Shown: in pieces, positions 48,227-60,426 of the stretch
Layout: each line of letters opens with the position of its first letter
How positions within the stretch are numbered: position 1 is the stretch's first letter
From: Paramarasmius palmivorus
Taxonomy: Eukaryota > Basidiomycota > Agaricomycetes > Agaricales > Marasmiaceae
Direction of reading: 5' to 3'
DNA: 64,000 nucleotides
NCBI GenBank assembly: GCA_037176845.1
Contig: JAYKXP010000042.1
Location: 124,001-188,000 of the forward strand
Position numbers and translations under genes: made by a program
The notes under the pieces: generated by a model
What the model saw: only the letters and a program-made list of their open reading frames with translations
What the model was told of the DNA's origin: nothing
The model's database searches: none

Positions 48227-51200
48227 TGAATGAACACTTTAATATAATAGCAGATATAATCAGATAGTTAGAATGTAGTGTATAAATAAAAAGATAAATA
48301 ATGTAGCCGTACTATGGACATCAATATTTTACAGCTATCTTTTACGTGACAAGGCAGTAGTATGTAACCAGGTTCCCCAGTTATTCCCCCAGGCTCCCCT
48401 CTTCTCCTTTCTTGACTGTTGGCGCAACGAGTTTGACCGGTAACCTACGGCATCTATGGGTGCGGTAAATTCCATACACTGCACGAGCTCATACAGGCTC
48501 ATACACGCCCCATCTCTTCCATCTTTGTTTCGTTTAGCTGCATGGGGAAGCAGCACTATTGTAAGCGGGAAGGGTCTATGGTCCGACTCCGTGGCCGCGG
48601 TCCCGACTATACTTAGCCCACTAACAATATGTAGGTCCCCTCGCGACACGGGTGGGCAGCAGAACAGTAGGACCATAGATGAGTGCGAGTTAACATTGGC
48701 GATTCGATAACGAAAACAACGAAGGAGTGGCATGGTTTGCTCCTCTTCGATCGGATTTAGTACCCGTGTTGTGCTTGTGCCATTCAGGATAAGATACCGG
48801 TGATTGGAGGAAGTGATACATTGGTCTAGGACACTGTGTCCTAACTACACGGAGATGGATCGATTAAGTGTCAAGGTACGGAACTCCATGGGCATAGAAG
48901 GTCAACCAGCTCCACAAGCGCTAAAGTCGTGAGCTGGCACAGGCACTGACGTAGCAACGGCCGCTGCTTGTGGGCGTTTTGAAGGTAACGTCACTCGGAC
49001 GCTCGGATCCATCGTATGGAGGACGAATAGAGAGAATTGACGCTGGAGGTTGTGATTGAGTGGTGCAGTATTGAAGCACCCACGCCAAATCCTTTCGGAT
49101 TCCGACATGGAGTACGTCTATGCCCGGACGGTGGCACCCGAGGGAGCGGTATCGACCCGTTGTATCGATTGAATCGGTCTGTAGTCATATGAGAAATGGC
49201 AAGTGGGAAGGATGGCCGGGGAACACACCATGTTGTTCTGAATTGACCAACTTCTACTGAGTAGCTTGGGAATGAGTCGGCTTCCCCTTGCGGTAGCGTC
49301 CGATCACTGCGCGACGGAGAGGTAGTTGCCACTCTGCTCCACGGGTTCTCAACGATAAAGCATCATTGTGAACTTCCTGAGCAGGAATCATGATGTGCGT
49401 GGGAGACACTTTCAGAACATGGCCAAGGAAACGAATATCCGGAGACACTTGATGTATCGTAATGCCTCATGGTACAGCACCTCGTTCTAGAACCTCTGGC
49501 AGCTGTCGCCAGGATATAGATTCAAGAGGCAGGGTGTCACTTTTCAGCTCTCGCCCTAGATTATGCTGCGCGAACTGTCAGTGCACTGATGCTTACCGAA
49601 TTGTATGACTAGACGCACCCTCTAAATTCATGACTCGGCCTCTTGTATACCGAACCCCTGACTGAAATCACGAACTTCCGCTGCCCAAAGACAACTATCA
49701 GCCCTGTGCATCTCCCAAACTTCTGGTTGTGGCTTCCGCGCATCCTGACGGTGCTGAGCTGTGTCGTGACTCGTCTATGTACCCTTACCCTTTCTGATAG
49801 CATCCACTGTGCTTTTCCAAGGCAGGCGCACAAGCTTCACCTCCGAATGTGGTTGCTTGCGCACGCATGAGAAGGTAGATCTACAACCCCCATCTATAGA
49901 CCTTGCTTAAGCCATGTCCGTAGGGATTGATGGCGTCAGCTGGCATGAAGAGGATCGCATTTAGGGCACGACCCAGAGCTTATTGTGCACATCGTTGGCT
50001 TGAGGGAAAAGGTGGCGATATGAAACACGCCAAAAGCGGGCCTACAACCAACATTTGACAGGCTTCATGTTGTCGAGGATCGGAAAGGGATATGTACAGG
50101 CTGCCAATGCCGAGCGTCTCGAAATAGTGTCTGCACGAGTGGAGGTAGAGTGAGAGCAGCAGGGGCCAATCGCATTGAACGGGTATGAAACGTCGAGCAT
50201 GCGTGCCCAAAGTGCCGAAATTTCGCCTCTGTCCACTCTCGGTCCGACAGTAGCGATTTGTCGAAGCCTCCCCCCGAAGGTAGCCACTGAGGACGCAGGA
50301 ACACATCCAAGATGCCATGAGAGGTCCCCTGACCAAAAATTCGACGGCACCAAGGATGATGATCTGATTCCAATACATGCTTGATCGTATGAGTTCCTGG
50401 GCCTGTTTCGACCAAGACAGTATGGCAGGCACGAGGAATAAGTTATGGCCAAATCTGTCTGAACAAACGTGGAAGGCGGTGTGGGGCGGCGCCTCCTACA
50501 GGTATGCTGAACGGATCCATCTTCTTGTTTTCGTAGACCCATGACACGACGTACAGCGCCTAATCGCCGCCGGAACCGTATGAGGGTACAACTGCCCATG
50601 GGTTGCACCTGGAGGCGTGCATCCATCGGGAACGGAGAGAAGAGGTCGGGAGATTGATGTTCGGGATCATGGGGCGGATTCGGGATTCACTAGAGTGCGA
50701 AATTGAAGACGGTAGGATGAACATCTCGAAAACATAGAATGTTTGTCTTGGGAGCTGGTATCCATCTGCGGAAACATCCTTGGCATTGGGCTCTCAGCGG
50801 CACCAGTATGAAAGCGAGCCATTGTTGTTGCAGTCTAGACTTTCGGTAATGAGTGAACTAGCAAACTTCCGAACCGTTTTAAGAACGTACCCGCAAGTCC
50901 ATTAGACAGCGGCTGGATCTCATACTCCCTCATTTCTCAAAGAACTATCCTTGGATCCAGGTCATGTTTTAAGGTAGATATAACATGTCCGGCCGTTCAA
51001 CCGCGTGCGGGATGCGAGCATTGAAGGGTTCCCGAATGTTTTGCGCCCACGGGCCTCACCCGTTGATACAAGAAATAAAAGGATCTCAGTGGGCTGTTCT
51101 GGCTGTACAAGGGCGCATCTAGAGCGAAGATACTGCATTTTCTTCAGATTTTCCCGGTGCTCTTCATGCTAAAACCAAAATGTCAAGACATGCTGTTCAT

Positions 51201-51812
51201 GATATGCCGCACTGACACGTACACAGTACATCGGAGTTGCGGAAAGCTCTTCCTCTCTATCCACACATGTAGTATCAGGTGAGCTGGGGTAGCCATCTCT
51301 AACATACAATTAATATAAAACAGCGGAAAGAGAGTCATGACGCACCACAAAGCAATCCTAAAATGTTTTGGTCTTCCAGGCCAATGTAGTCAACCTTGAC
51401 GAGCGACAGTCGACTACGACGGAATTTGACTAAGAACGGGAACGGTTTCTTCTTTGGTAGGAGACTTACTTGGAGCCATCCTAGTCTCCCCTGGAGCAGC
51501 TTGTTACGCACGATGTGAATGGGGGTTATTGTTCAAGATACGAATTTTTCAAGCGAGACACAAGATTGGTCCATGGACCACGTACCACGGACGTTCTTTC
51601 ACACTTTGGCAATTTGAGGTCGCTTTGCCAACGCTTTCCACTACAGTAGCCTTTCTAGAACCTCAAATCGAATATCGAATGGTTATGGGAGGTTATGCAA
51701 TGTAGACCCTGAACAGACTCAGCCTTCCCATTTACCAAAACGAAACTTCAAGGCCTAAAATTACCCCTGGGAGTCCATTCTCCGATGCAAAGGAAGAGAG
51801 ATGTATATGGCG
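48227..51812. other. Gene-poor region with a GC-rich open block
   Basis: There is no gene I can support over about 3.6 kb. At 49980-50630 the minus strand is open in all three frames for 116-194 codons. None of these matches a family or has splice logic. Another minus-strand open stretch at 48990-49450 is equally unassigned. It may be decayed coding DNA or a GC-rich spacer. Confidence 0.35.
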
Positions 51813-51840
51813 CCCTCGATATAATAGAAAATATCGAGGG
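51813..51840. repeat. Perfect inverted repeat (hairpin)
   Basis: Two 10-base arms (CCCTCGATAT and ATATCGAGGG) flank an 8-base loop. It lies about 250 bases downstream of the kinase-like gene that ends at 52093. It could be a terminator-like hairpin, a regulator site or the remains of a small repeat. Confidence 0.6.
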
Positions 51841-52092
51841 ACGATAATGCTCTACGTTGATCTCCCGTTACCAGTGAGTGGATTCAGGAAGATTATCTGT
51901 CCAAGAAACCGTCTGATTGTGGGATAAACTAATGGAATCTTTGAAGGATTGCTTAGGCAGTGAGCACGATATGTATTCCTTTCTTCTAGAACGTGATTTG
52001 ACTTTCTATGATGTCTACCAAGTGAGTCAGCATGCGATGTTCACCGGAATGTAACACAAACCATGCGCTTACCACCGCGATTTCCACAGCAT

Positions 52093-52905
52093 CTACGAAC
52101 TCTGAACGCCTCTCAACCATTCTTCAATCAAAGCAAAGCCGTGCCAGTCTGTATCGACGGTGGCCACAGTTCCAGCGTTGATCTTTGAAGCACTTCCCCT
52201 CCTGACCATTTTTGCTCCTTTCCGGTGACAAGACTCGAAGTTGCTCAATATGGCATGACTCCGTGATCCTAACATGACGTTTTCAGGCTTGACATTGCAC
52301 TAAAAGCACTTCTGGTCATTACGAGAAGCACTCTCAAGGAGATGAGGACGTACATGTACAAGCCCGATCAAATGCATGTGTTCCAACCCACTACGAATCC
52401 CTTCCAAGATCGACTCCACGTCGACAGATTCCCCGTTCTTGACAGCTTCATCTAGCGACTTCTCGTACTGCTTGAAGCACAGTCCTACCATGTATCCATC
52501 ATGCTTCGCATATCCATAATATTCAGCGATATTTGGATGAGGGTGATCCGCCAGCCGCTCGCAGACCATAGCTTCCTCAATCATTGTATCTGCTAGGGAT
52601 GTATCGTTGAAAGGCCTTTCTGGATCGTCCACGCACTCGGGATGGTATGGCTTCACGTAGCTTCCTCTTCCTTTTGATACGGAGTCTAGTGCGGGAACGA
52701 GTCCACAGGGAGGTTTTGGTCGATAATACGCTTTCGGAATGATTCGAGCCTGAGATTCGAGGATGGATAGGTTTTCGGGGAGTTGTTGATTTGGATGGAT
52801 GTAGTAGTAAAAATCGCCACTGGCGCTGTTCCGCCATATCAGAGACCAATAGGTGAAAGTAGCATTGTTGTCTGCAAAGTGTTCTAGCTGTCGATGAAGT
52901 TCCAT
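52093..52905 (-). CDS. Kinase-like protein with replaced catalytic residues (likely pseudokinase)
   Basis: Two exons (52354-52905 and 52093-52299) give 252 residues. It has the same layout as the neighbour at 53731-54777: a HYYYxHP-like N-terminal motif (FYYYIHPNQQLP), a region with SxYxxRP, then NIAEYYGY, LCFKQYEKSL and LEHMHLIGLVH. The splice falls after the His of the catalytic loop in both. The loop then reads HCNVKPENVM, so Asn replaces the catalytic Asp. The metal-binding motif reads SNFESC where the neighbour has IDFDSC. Both changes point to loss of phosphotransfer. No glycine-rich loop is visible in either gene. The start is the Met that aligns with the neighbour's start region. Confidence 0.8.
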
Positions 52906-53159
52906 GTCGTGGTTTCGGGTGGAGTTAAGTACGGGCGTTGGGCGGATGAAATCGTCCTGATATGCATTCCCGCACCTTATAACATGCTGGACAAAGGTTG
53001 AACGGTGGGTCAAAGAAGGAACTTCAGGAAGCCCTGGACATTGAGCGTGGAGACCGAGGTTTGTGGTCAGAAGGAGACGCGGGTATGTGTCACATGATTA
53101 AACGCGCCTTTCTCCACGACCACCACTGCCACTGCAAACAAATACTCGAAGGGTCCCAG

Positions 53160-53653
53160 CTACGATGTGGCATTTTTATATCCAACGGCATCTATCTTTA
53201 CAGATACTATCTGCGAAGAGCCACCTTTCAACACTCTTGACGGCATCGTTCTCAATTCGCTTAATGGCGATAACTTACGGGACAATGGACATGTTGGTGA
53301 CATTGGCAATGCCTCTTCCCAGACACCGTCCCGCTCAACCGAACAAAAGGTATGAACGATAAATTCGCTTGAGGGTGACGAATCTATCCCAATTCTTCGC
53401 AAAGGTGCGCCTCATCGCCGCACTGACAAGCTGCCCATCTTGTTCATCCAGAGGCTGTAGCCCGTCGCCTCCGAGCCCGAGACTCCGAGGTTCAAGTGCC
53501 AAAACTTCGCCGGGGAATTTCGCCATCCCCTATACTGCTGCCGATGACTTCTCTGCAAGTCTCTCCACCGGTTTTGCGGTCACGGAACAAGTTGCGCTTC
53601 GTTGCGGGCTGCCTATTCTCGTAAATGTCCCCGTTATGTCGAGACTACACTGA
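53160..53653. other. Region open on both strands between the two kinase-like genes
   Basis: The minus strand has a 63-codon frame starting MAKFPGEVLALEPRSLGLGG (53526-53335). The plus strand has two frames that splice in phase, with a good GTATGA donor after 53349 and an AG at 53402; they carry AFLYPTASIFTDTI and later NFAIPYTAADDFSASLS. Both look coding and cannot both be real. I leave the strand open. Confidence 0.25.
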
Positions 53654-53730
53654 AGCCTTTCTTCAGAGTGTCTAGATCTGTCAAATTATCATGATTGATA
53701 TCAAACTATGTAAAACATTCAAGTTCGTGA

Positions 53731-54777
53731 CTACACGGCATCGAGTTGTCTGGATGGGCTGTCTGTCCTCTGTTTCTTGTTGCCGATCTCTATCTCTTCC
53801 GAGTCCCTATTCTCGACGCTCTCTTCGGACCCTTGCTTCCTTTTCCGAGTTAACGAGGCAACCTCTTCCTTCATCGGCGACTTCTCCGCCGACTCCTCGT
53901 TTGGGCTCGTCTTCTCCATCTTCGCAACCTTGGGTATTGTTCCTTTCTTCTGGCGAGCTTTCATTACATCCTTCAACCATCTCTCTATTTTCTCAAGTCC
54001 ACGAAAGTCTGTGTCCGAACTCGCAATACCGTCTACGTCCGACCATGGAGGCGTACCTCCCTTCATCTTTATCTCCCTGCCCATCCAATGACATGAATCA
54101 AAGTCGATGATTATTGCTTCCGAGCTTGCATTTAACATAACATTCGTAGGCTTCATATCGCACTATACGACAGTAAGCAATTGCAACGCACGAAAACGGT
54201 CACAAGAACGTACATGCACAATCCCCAAGTCATGTAAATGTTCTAGTCCTTCCCGGATCCCCGCCAAGACCTTCTTCACATCAATCTCATCGCCATCATC
54301 TACGGCCTGCTCCAACGTTTTGGTGTGACGTTGGAAACATAACCCATCCAGCTTTCCGTCGTCGTCAATCAGTACGCCACGATATTCGCAAACATTTGAG
54401 TGTTGTTCATACATGGAGATCTCCTCGCAGAAGTATGCTTCTCGAGCCATGAGATCTGCTCCGAACGTTCCCCGGAAAGGCTGAGTACCCAAACTTTCAT
54501 CCGGAATTGAGGGGTCGAATCGTTTGATGTATGTATCTTCCGGTAAGGGATCAGGGGCATATTTCTGACCAGACGAGGTTCTTTTTCGATAATAAGACCT
54601 GGGTATTGGCTGGGCTTTGGACTCGAGAGCGGTTATGTCGTCGGGGAGTGTTAAGTGAGGATGCATGTAGTAGTAGAACAGATCGTCGTCGTCCTTCCAT
54701 ATGATGTACCATCCGGCCGTTTTGGTGAAATCGGCTGTACAGTATTGGCGTTTCTTGTGTATCTTCATGGATTTCAT
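53731..54777 (-). CDS. Small kinase-like protein with intact catalytic loop
   Basis: Two exons (54214-54777 and 53731-54162) give 331 residues; the intron sits after the catalytic-loop His, as in the neighbour at 52093-52905. The N-terminal motif FYYYMHPHLTLP, then NVCEYRGV, LCFQRHTKTL and LEHLHDLGIVH, lead to the loop HCDMKPTNVM with Asp present and to IDFDSCHW with the metal-binding Asp. A later TPPWSDVDG-like segment matches the kinase C-lobe. The C-terminal ~60 residues are charged, with two Lys/Arg clusters (TRKRKQ, KKQR) that could be nuclear-localisation signals. There is an upstream in-frame Met at 54855, but the 54777 Met matches the neighbour better. The pair probably arose by tandem duplication. 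No clear glycine-rich loop was seen, so kinase activity is not certain. Confidence 0.8.
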
Positions 54778-55041
54778 GTCAATAAAGGTCGTTTGAGAAA
54801 ATGAGAAGTGTGGCGGAGGTAGGTGGGGAGAAGCTGTTGCCGTGAGAATGAGCATCGAAAGCTTGATAAATATTGGCGCCCAATTGGCGCCGAAACTCGT
54901 GTCGGACGTGCGTTACTATAGACACATGATGACGACCTGATAGCGGCCTATATCTATCGCACTGTCTAATAAATCCTTTTGGTTACCTGCACCCTCGTAC
55001 CAAGCTTCCGCAATCTTTCCAGACGTCCTAAATCCCAGGGA

Positions 55042-55480
55042 TTAACTGCCAAGCCACCTTCCAGCCACGATCAACGAAAACCACAAGGCGACTCCAATGA
55101 GACTCGCGAGTCGAGAGAGGAAGCTAGTATTATGATTGGTGATGATACTTTCCAACACCTGGCTATTCAATATCGGATTAGCGGCGGATTCCATTGGCAT
55201 AAGCGTCTGATAGTCCCAAGCATGACCTGGAATTCTCGAAGAACGCGACAAATCTGCCACATTTGGAACCATACCGAAAAGCTCCATGAGCTCGCCAGCA
55301 TTGACCTTGAAACATTCCATATACAAATTGGTCATTTTCAAAAACTTCTACGTGAGAACGCCAGAGGAACAATTTCACCGACTCTGAGATGGCAGCAGGT
55401 TCTCTGAAGATGTTTGCTCCATCCTTGAAGACTACGGAGTAGAGAGCGAGAGCTGGACACGTTATCGTTCCCGAAGTTGA
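55042..55480 (-). CDS. Unassigned gene fragment with a C-terminal membrane helix
   Basis: I do not recognise the family. One minus-strand stretch (about 55330-55475) reads FKDGANIFREPAAISESVKL and LWRSHVEVFENDQFVYGMFQ. It is followed by a possible GTCAAT donor. Another frame (55042-55341) reads ELMELFGMVPNVADLSRSSR and ends in a membrane helix (LASLIGVALWFSLIVAGRWL) just before the stop. Upstream exons were not found, so this is a partial gene or a decaying copy. Confidence 0.3.
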
Positions 55481-55489
55481 GATCAGGCG

Positions 55490-56725
55490 CGCCGCGCAAT
55501 GGGCGTCTAGATCTAGAGCTCAGGCACTGCTGAAATGAATGTCTTGCCCTAACAAATATACACCTTTGCCAATGTCAGGGCACCTGAGCGGACAGGACTG
55601 CCAAATCCACTACGCTCGACGGTATACTGGAAGATCATGCGGAGAATTTGGACAGGCAATTTACGAATGGGACTCGGAGCCGACAACGATGAACAAAGTA
55701 GCGAGCTAGTGCCCAAAAGCAGCGATTTTTGCGTTTGGGTGGTTTTTGAATGTTACGTGGGGCCTCGACTTCTTCTTCGAATTTCAGAATCTCCTCGGAA
55801 AAGGCCACATCTGTCGCAGGTATCGACTTTCCTGTACGTGCTAGATCAATCGTGCGAAGTAAAATCGTTTGGTGGTTCTGGGACTCTGTTCACAAGAGTC
55901 AGCTCCGCAGGTTATAAGTTAGAAGTACGTGAGTCGTTACTGTGGTTTACGAGGCATGTCTTTGCAACTCCAAGAAAAGAATCAATGCTCGTGGTTTCAG
56001 TGGTGTTGGTTCAAGCCGTGGTTATTAGTGGCTGTGTTGGGATCGCGTGATCGCGATGCTATCTTATTGGCTCGTGCCTCCGAAGGCCTAGGCCTCCACC
56101 GGTCATCGGCCTGAAGTTCAACACTAAACTTGAGCTTGTTCGTTTTTTTTTCTTTTTCTTTTTTGACTCAGGCCAGTCTGGGGATCGCTATATAATACAT
56201 TCTTGCGCCTCTGAGTCACAAGGAAAGAAAAAGTAGCATCCATGTAGTAACCGCATAGATCCCATTTGCAATATGAGCCATCTAACGATGTCGATAAGCG
56301 ATAACGAAGCTTGCCCTCAGTTTCCATTAGGATTGCGGTCAGAGGATACCTAATTCTATCTTTGTCATGCTGATAGAGCTTATTTGTTGTCAATTTTGAA
56401 GACCGGGTAGCCCAGTCGGTCATCACTTAGCTCTCCGACTCGGTAGTCAAGTATTCTTGAATGCCCTGGATCGCTCACCAGATCTTCTTTTGAGAATTTG
56501 GTCCCACTTGGCTCTGACATTTACTTCTCTTGGCTTTAGATTGGATGTAAGTACGTACGAATCTCTTCAAGATTCGGCTCGATCTGGGACCTGCTTGGCT
56601 TGTCGAAATTCTCGGCAACACGCAATCTTTATCTTCGACATTCCAAACAGTCAATAATATTCGAACCTCTGGCACTTATTACACAGCGTTATTCATTGGT
56701 AATCGATGACCGTAGATGAGGGAGT
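55490..56725. other. Gap before the fungalysin gene end
   Basis: Only short frames. A stretch at about 56124-56426 (minus) has coding-like text but no joints. I see no tRNA: the GTAGCCCAGTCGGT near 56408 looks like an A-box but does not fold. Confidence 0.3.
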
Positions 56726-59474
56726 CTAGCAATCGCTTGGAACTGTGGCATCGTCGCGATGATTCGCGGCATTGACACCCAAACCTCGACTAGCAAATGC
56801 ATTCCACAAGATGCACCTATTCGCTCCTCCAAATCTGTTCACATCAGCTTGAATCCAAGCGTCCCGAGCAGTGAGGACTATGATGAAACATCAATAATAG
56901 ATCTAAATATCGAGGGATGCACAAACATGTCGGGTTGCATGGCTGGAGTGCCAACGCATCAAGGAACAAATGCAGATGCACAATATTGCCTTCGGTGCCA
57001 TTGGGATTAGTCTTGGCAGTGGTAGAGAAGCCGCGAGCGCTGACTAGGGCAGCGTAAACGTTGTGAAGAATGTTCGCCCTAAAAAAACTCAGAAAGGCAT
57101 CCACATCTCCAGATGAACAACTCACCAAACCTATAGATAGTAGAGATACGACGTAACGCTCACGACTGGAATATCAAAAATGCAGGCGCTCACCTCGCCA
57201 ATATCTATGTGAACATCAGTAGGTAGTTAGTGGTGTATAGGTGACTATACCCACCGTGTACTTCGTTGAGTGTCCTCAGACTAGAATAACGCAAGGGATT
57301 GACATTTGCCGATGTAGAGTATGGATCAGAACGGATGCCTATCCTCTTCTTTAGCCTTGGATGGAAATATGAAAACTACAAATTTACCGGCAGGATCGTC
57401 GATCACGTATTGACCAAGCACTTCGTCGGGACAGCAGCAGAGGTCTTCTCAGTCCAGCTGTGGATGATACTCATTCAGTGAAGACTATCATATCGATGTG
57501 ATCAAAGACCTACTCAGCCATAGCATCAGACCAGCCTGACCTCATATTTAGCAAGCAAATGAATCGTGTTCTTCAAGGAACGCACCCTCGCCCATTCCTC
57601 CTGCTTCCAGTGTCTGGAGACAACGACCTGTACCGCCGCCAGTGAGTCTATTAGAGAGGCCGTGCGTGTTCTCATGGATCACAATATCATTCTCTAGGGC
57701 TCCGTCCCGCATTGGCTATGATACTAGGTTAGCGGTTCCCAAAGATGGGGTTTATGTGCTTCACTAACATTTGTGAGATCCCACAGGAACATCCCTAATA
57801 CGAGCAAATCTTGAGCTCACGAACAAAAGTAACACAACAAAAGCACCCACTCATTCGCCCAGATTGACCGCTGAGAAAATGTGAATACGTGCACCACGGA
57901 AAGATAGTGTGGTGCTCACTCTGGAGGTGTAGAGAAATCTGCATTGTCAATACCATTTGCATCTTGAACAGAAACAGTGACGCGATCGTTGCCTCTTCCT
58001 CCGTTGCCGAAATTATTGTTCTGGAAATTGAACGCCGACTATCACACCTTCAGTACAGCATTCACGCTGGTATCTGGGAGGCTCACTTCGGTAAAGCCAT
58101 AGCTGAAAGAAGATAAGCATAACTCCCTATAGCGTTGAAAAACTAGTAGATACTCACCGGTACCATAGATCATGCATAGTATTAACGATGTAGAAGGCGT
58201 TCGTTCGGGCAGCATCCACGTTCACCTGCGTCGTCGGCGCGACATTAGGGTTCTGCACAAAAATGAAGTTGAGCCCAGCTGAAGACTGGGATGTCGTTGC
58301 TGTCTGGGCACCCTTGAAAGTAATGACATTGTTTCCTCTTTGTATTTGGGAACTCGTAAGAAGCCAAGTAGGGGACAGTGTTGTTTGACTCACGCTGTGA
58401 CACTACAATCGAGTTCAGAATTTCATCGATCAAATAAAGAAAATTTCTACTGACGTTGTACTTGTGGTACCGTCATTGTGCCACCCCAAAGGGGAGGAAA
58501 TAGTATCTTGCGGATCAGTCAAAGTCTCGAAACCCTGAGTTAATATCTCCTTTTGGAAAGGTAGGACGCGATACTAAGTGGATGTGGTATCAGAGACAGA
58601 CTGAAAGGAAATATTGACGATAACATACTGAGGCTTTTGCAACAAAATCAGTAACGGATACCAATTCGCCTGTGTGAGCATCTACGAAAGCTTCAAACCA
58701 TGTACCAGCGTCGTCGTTCTGAATTTGCATGACGTGTGTAAGAACGACTGATTCGTCGTCTTTCACCAAGAACTCCAGCGTAGCAGGGTGTTCATTGAAC
58801 TTTCCGGAGAGTGCTTCTTCAGCAGTAGTAATAGCTGTTTCGAGCGGAACAGAAGGAATGGATGACGCGATACTCTCTAGAATCATCACCGTTGTTACTC
58901 AGCATAATATAAACCCTCGGAGGAATACACGCTTACTGGCTTTGACAAACGAAGAACCAAAGGAGACTACCTTGGTAATTTAGAATGCGTGAGCCAAGAT
59001 AGGTCTCATTGACATTAGCACTCACTTTGTTCGCTTTGTTTAGGGCAACATTAGCGACTGCATTAGCAAAAGGAATTCCTTCCTGTAAACGATATCAACC
59101 ATCTAGTCGATATGAAGGACAGCGTATTCACGTACATGCATCTGCCTCACAAAGGCATGGCTAGAGACTTCTCCTTCAAATCCGGAACGGAATGAAACAG
59201 ATCCATCGCCGACTTGAAGATGTGATTTGACAAAAGCCAGCGCCGTGTCTTCCAGACTCGCGTCATCCCGCTTTGAGAGTGGATGATCAATGCCACTATC
59301 GAATGTTTCAAAAGTTGAGAGTGGGTGGAAAACTTCTAGTTGAAGCGTGTTGCTAATGTCCCTCTTGCGATGTGTAGCGTGCTTTAGAGTCGACGGCCAA
59401 GGAGAAGCTGAAGCCAATGAACCACAGAGAACGGCTACGACAATGGCGTTGAGGAGATGTCTGAGGTTGGCCAT
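56726..59474 (-). CDS. Fungalysin, zinc metalloprotease of peptidase family M36
   Basis: This is a secreted zinc endoprotease made as a pro-enzyme. A signal peptide starts it ([19 protein letters not shown]). The pro-domain runs through about 58590, and the mature enzyme follows. The zinc site is HENTH (HExxH) with the downstream Glu in [10 protein letters not shown]; the reading is [19 protein letters not shown]. The family's closing sequence (LQPCNPT, then [10 protein letters not shown] and PSDC) is present. Many exons, including two consecutive microexons: 11 bases at 57194-57204 and 5 bases at 57126-57130. Between [10 protein letters not shown] and [11 protein letters not shown], near 57428-57431, the frame shifts by one base; a three-base C run (coding strand) there is the likely site. 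One splice near 58330-58470 is not settled. If the shift is real the copy is broken; a homopolymer error in the assembly is equally possible. TATA box at 59541-59548. Confidence 0.9.
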
Positions 59475-59540
59475 GTTGAGAACAGTTGCTCTGCAAGGCG
59501 CGGAATATCACCACAACAAGGCTGAGTTGAGACCCACCGG

Positions 59541-59548
59541 TTTATATA
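59541..59548 (-). promoter_or_regulatory. TATA box of the fungalysin gene
   Basis: On the minus strand the bases read TATATAAA, 67 bases before the start codon. Confidence 0.5.
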
Positions 59549-60426
59549 GCGACTCTTGCCTGTTCACCGGTAGCTGTGTGGTATACCTGCCGTCGATAGC
59601 TTGAGAAACTGACACCAAAATAACCCGTTGTGAACGCCATACATACATATCCTGGGAGTCGAAGATACCTTCGCACGGACGCGTCATCAACACACGTCCT
59701 AAAGAGCACATGATCGTTCTCCGTGTACTACTAGAAGGTGAAGCAAGCTTAGACAAACAACGGGTTTTCAAGCAGAGAATGATACGTACGGGCCGTATTC
59801 TGCACTACAGGTTGCAGCCCTGACCTCTCTGTTTCTTTGTTCTGCTGTAGTTGTTTGCTTGACGGGCATGCTGGGTTTAGATCCCACCCGGATCCATCTC
59901 GGCGGTCAAAGTCAGTGTGGCAGAACTGTTTTTGGTGCCGCACTTCCCAGGGGAAGAACTGGGAAGAACCGAAGGACGTCAGACATCGTATGGAAAGATA
60001 ACGGAGCATTAGTTGCACATACCGCAGAGAGCGCATCATATTGCTTCGAACTTTCGCCTTTTGGCATAGTCTGGCAATAAAAGCCCGTATGGACGTTCGG
60101 ATATAACGCATTGCCTAGCAAAGACATGATCGGCCTTTGGCACCGTTACAAGTCCATACGGTGATACCTACCTAATACCACGTTGAACCTTCGGTACCCC
60201 GCGACGACTCGCTGATTATGACGAAGTGAACCTTTTGAGTTTTCCGAGATTCCGATCAGAGATTGCACATGAGCACTATGGTACCTGTCATGGATCGTGC
60301 GCGTTTGTAGATAAGGACTCGTGCGCATGCACCAGGGCCATGCCTGACTTATTCTAGATTCTCAAGCGGATATCCAGGCCCAGGGAAAAGAATAATAATA
60401 TATATTACACACCAATAGTACAAGGA
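59549..60426. other. Gap between fungalysin and Exo70
   Basis: Short frames on both strands, no gene supported, no repeats seen. Confidence 0.35.

Noticed and set aside
56401..56470. tRNA-like A-box sequence (GTAGCCCAGTCGGT)
   Set aside because: The D-stem, acceptor stem and T-arm do not pair, and the B-box is poor. The same bases read as coding-like text on the minus strand.
59859..60080. Plus-strand frame with esterase-like text (IHLGGQSQCG)
   Set aside because: No catalytic context, no splice-linked exons, and a short frame only.
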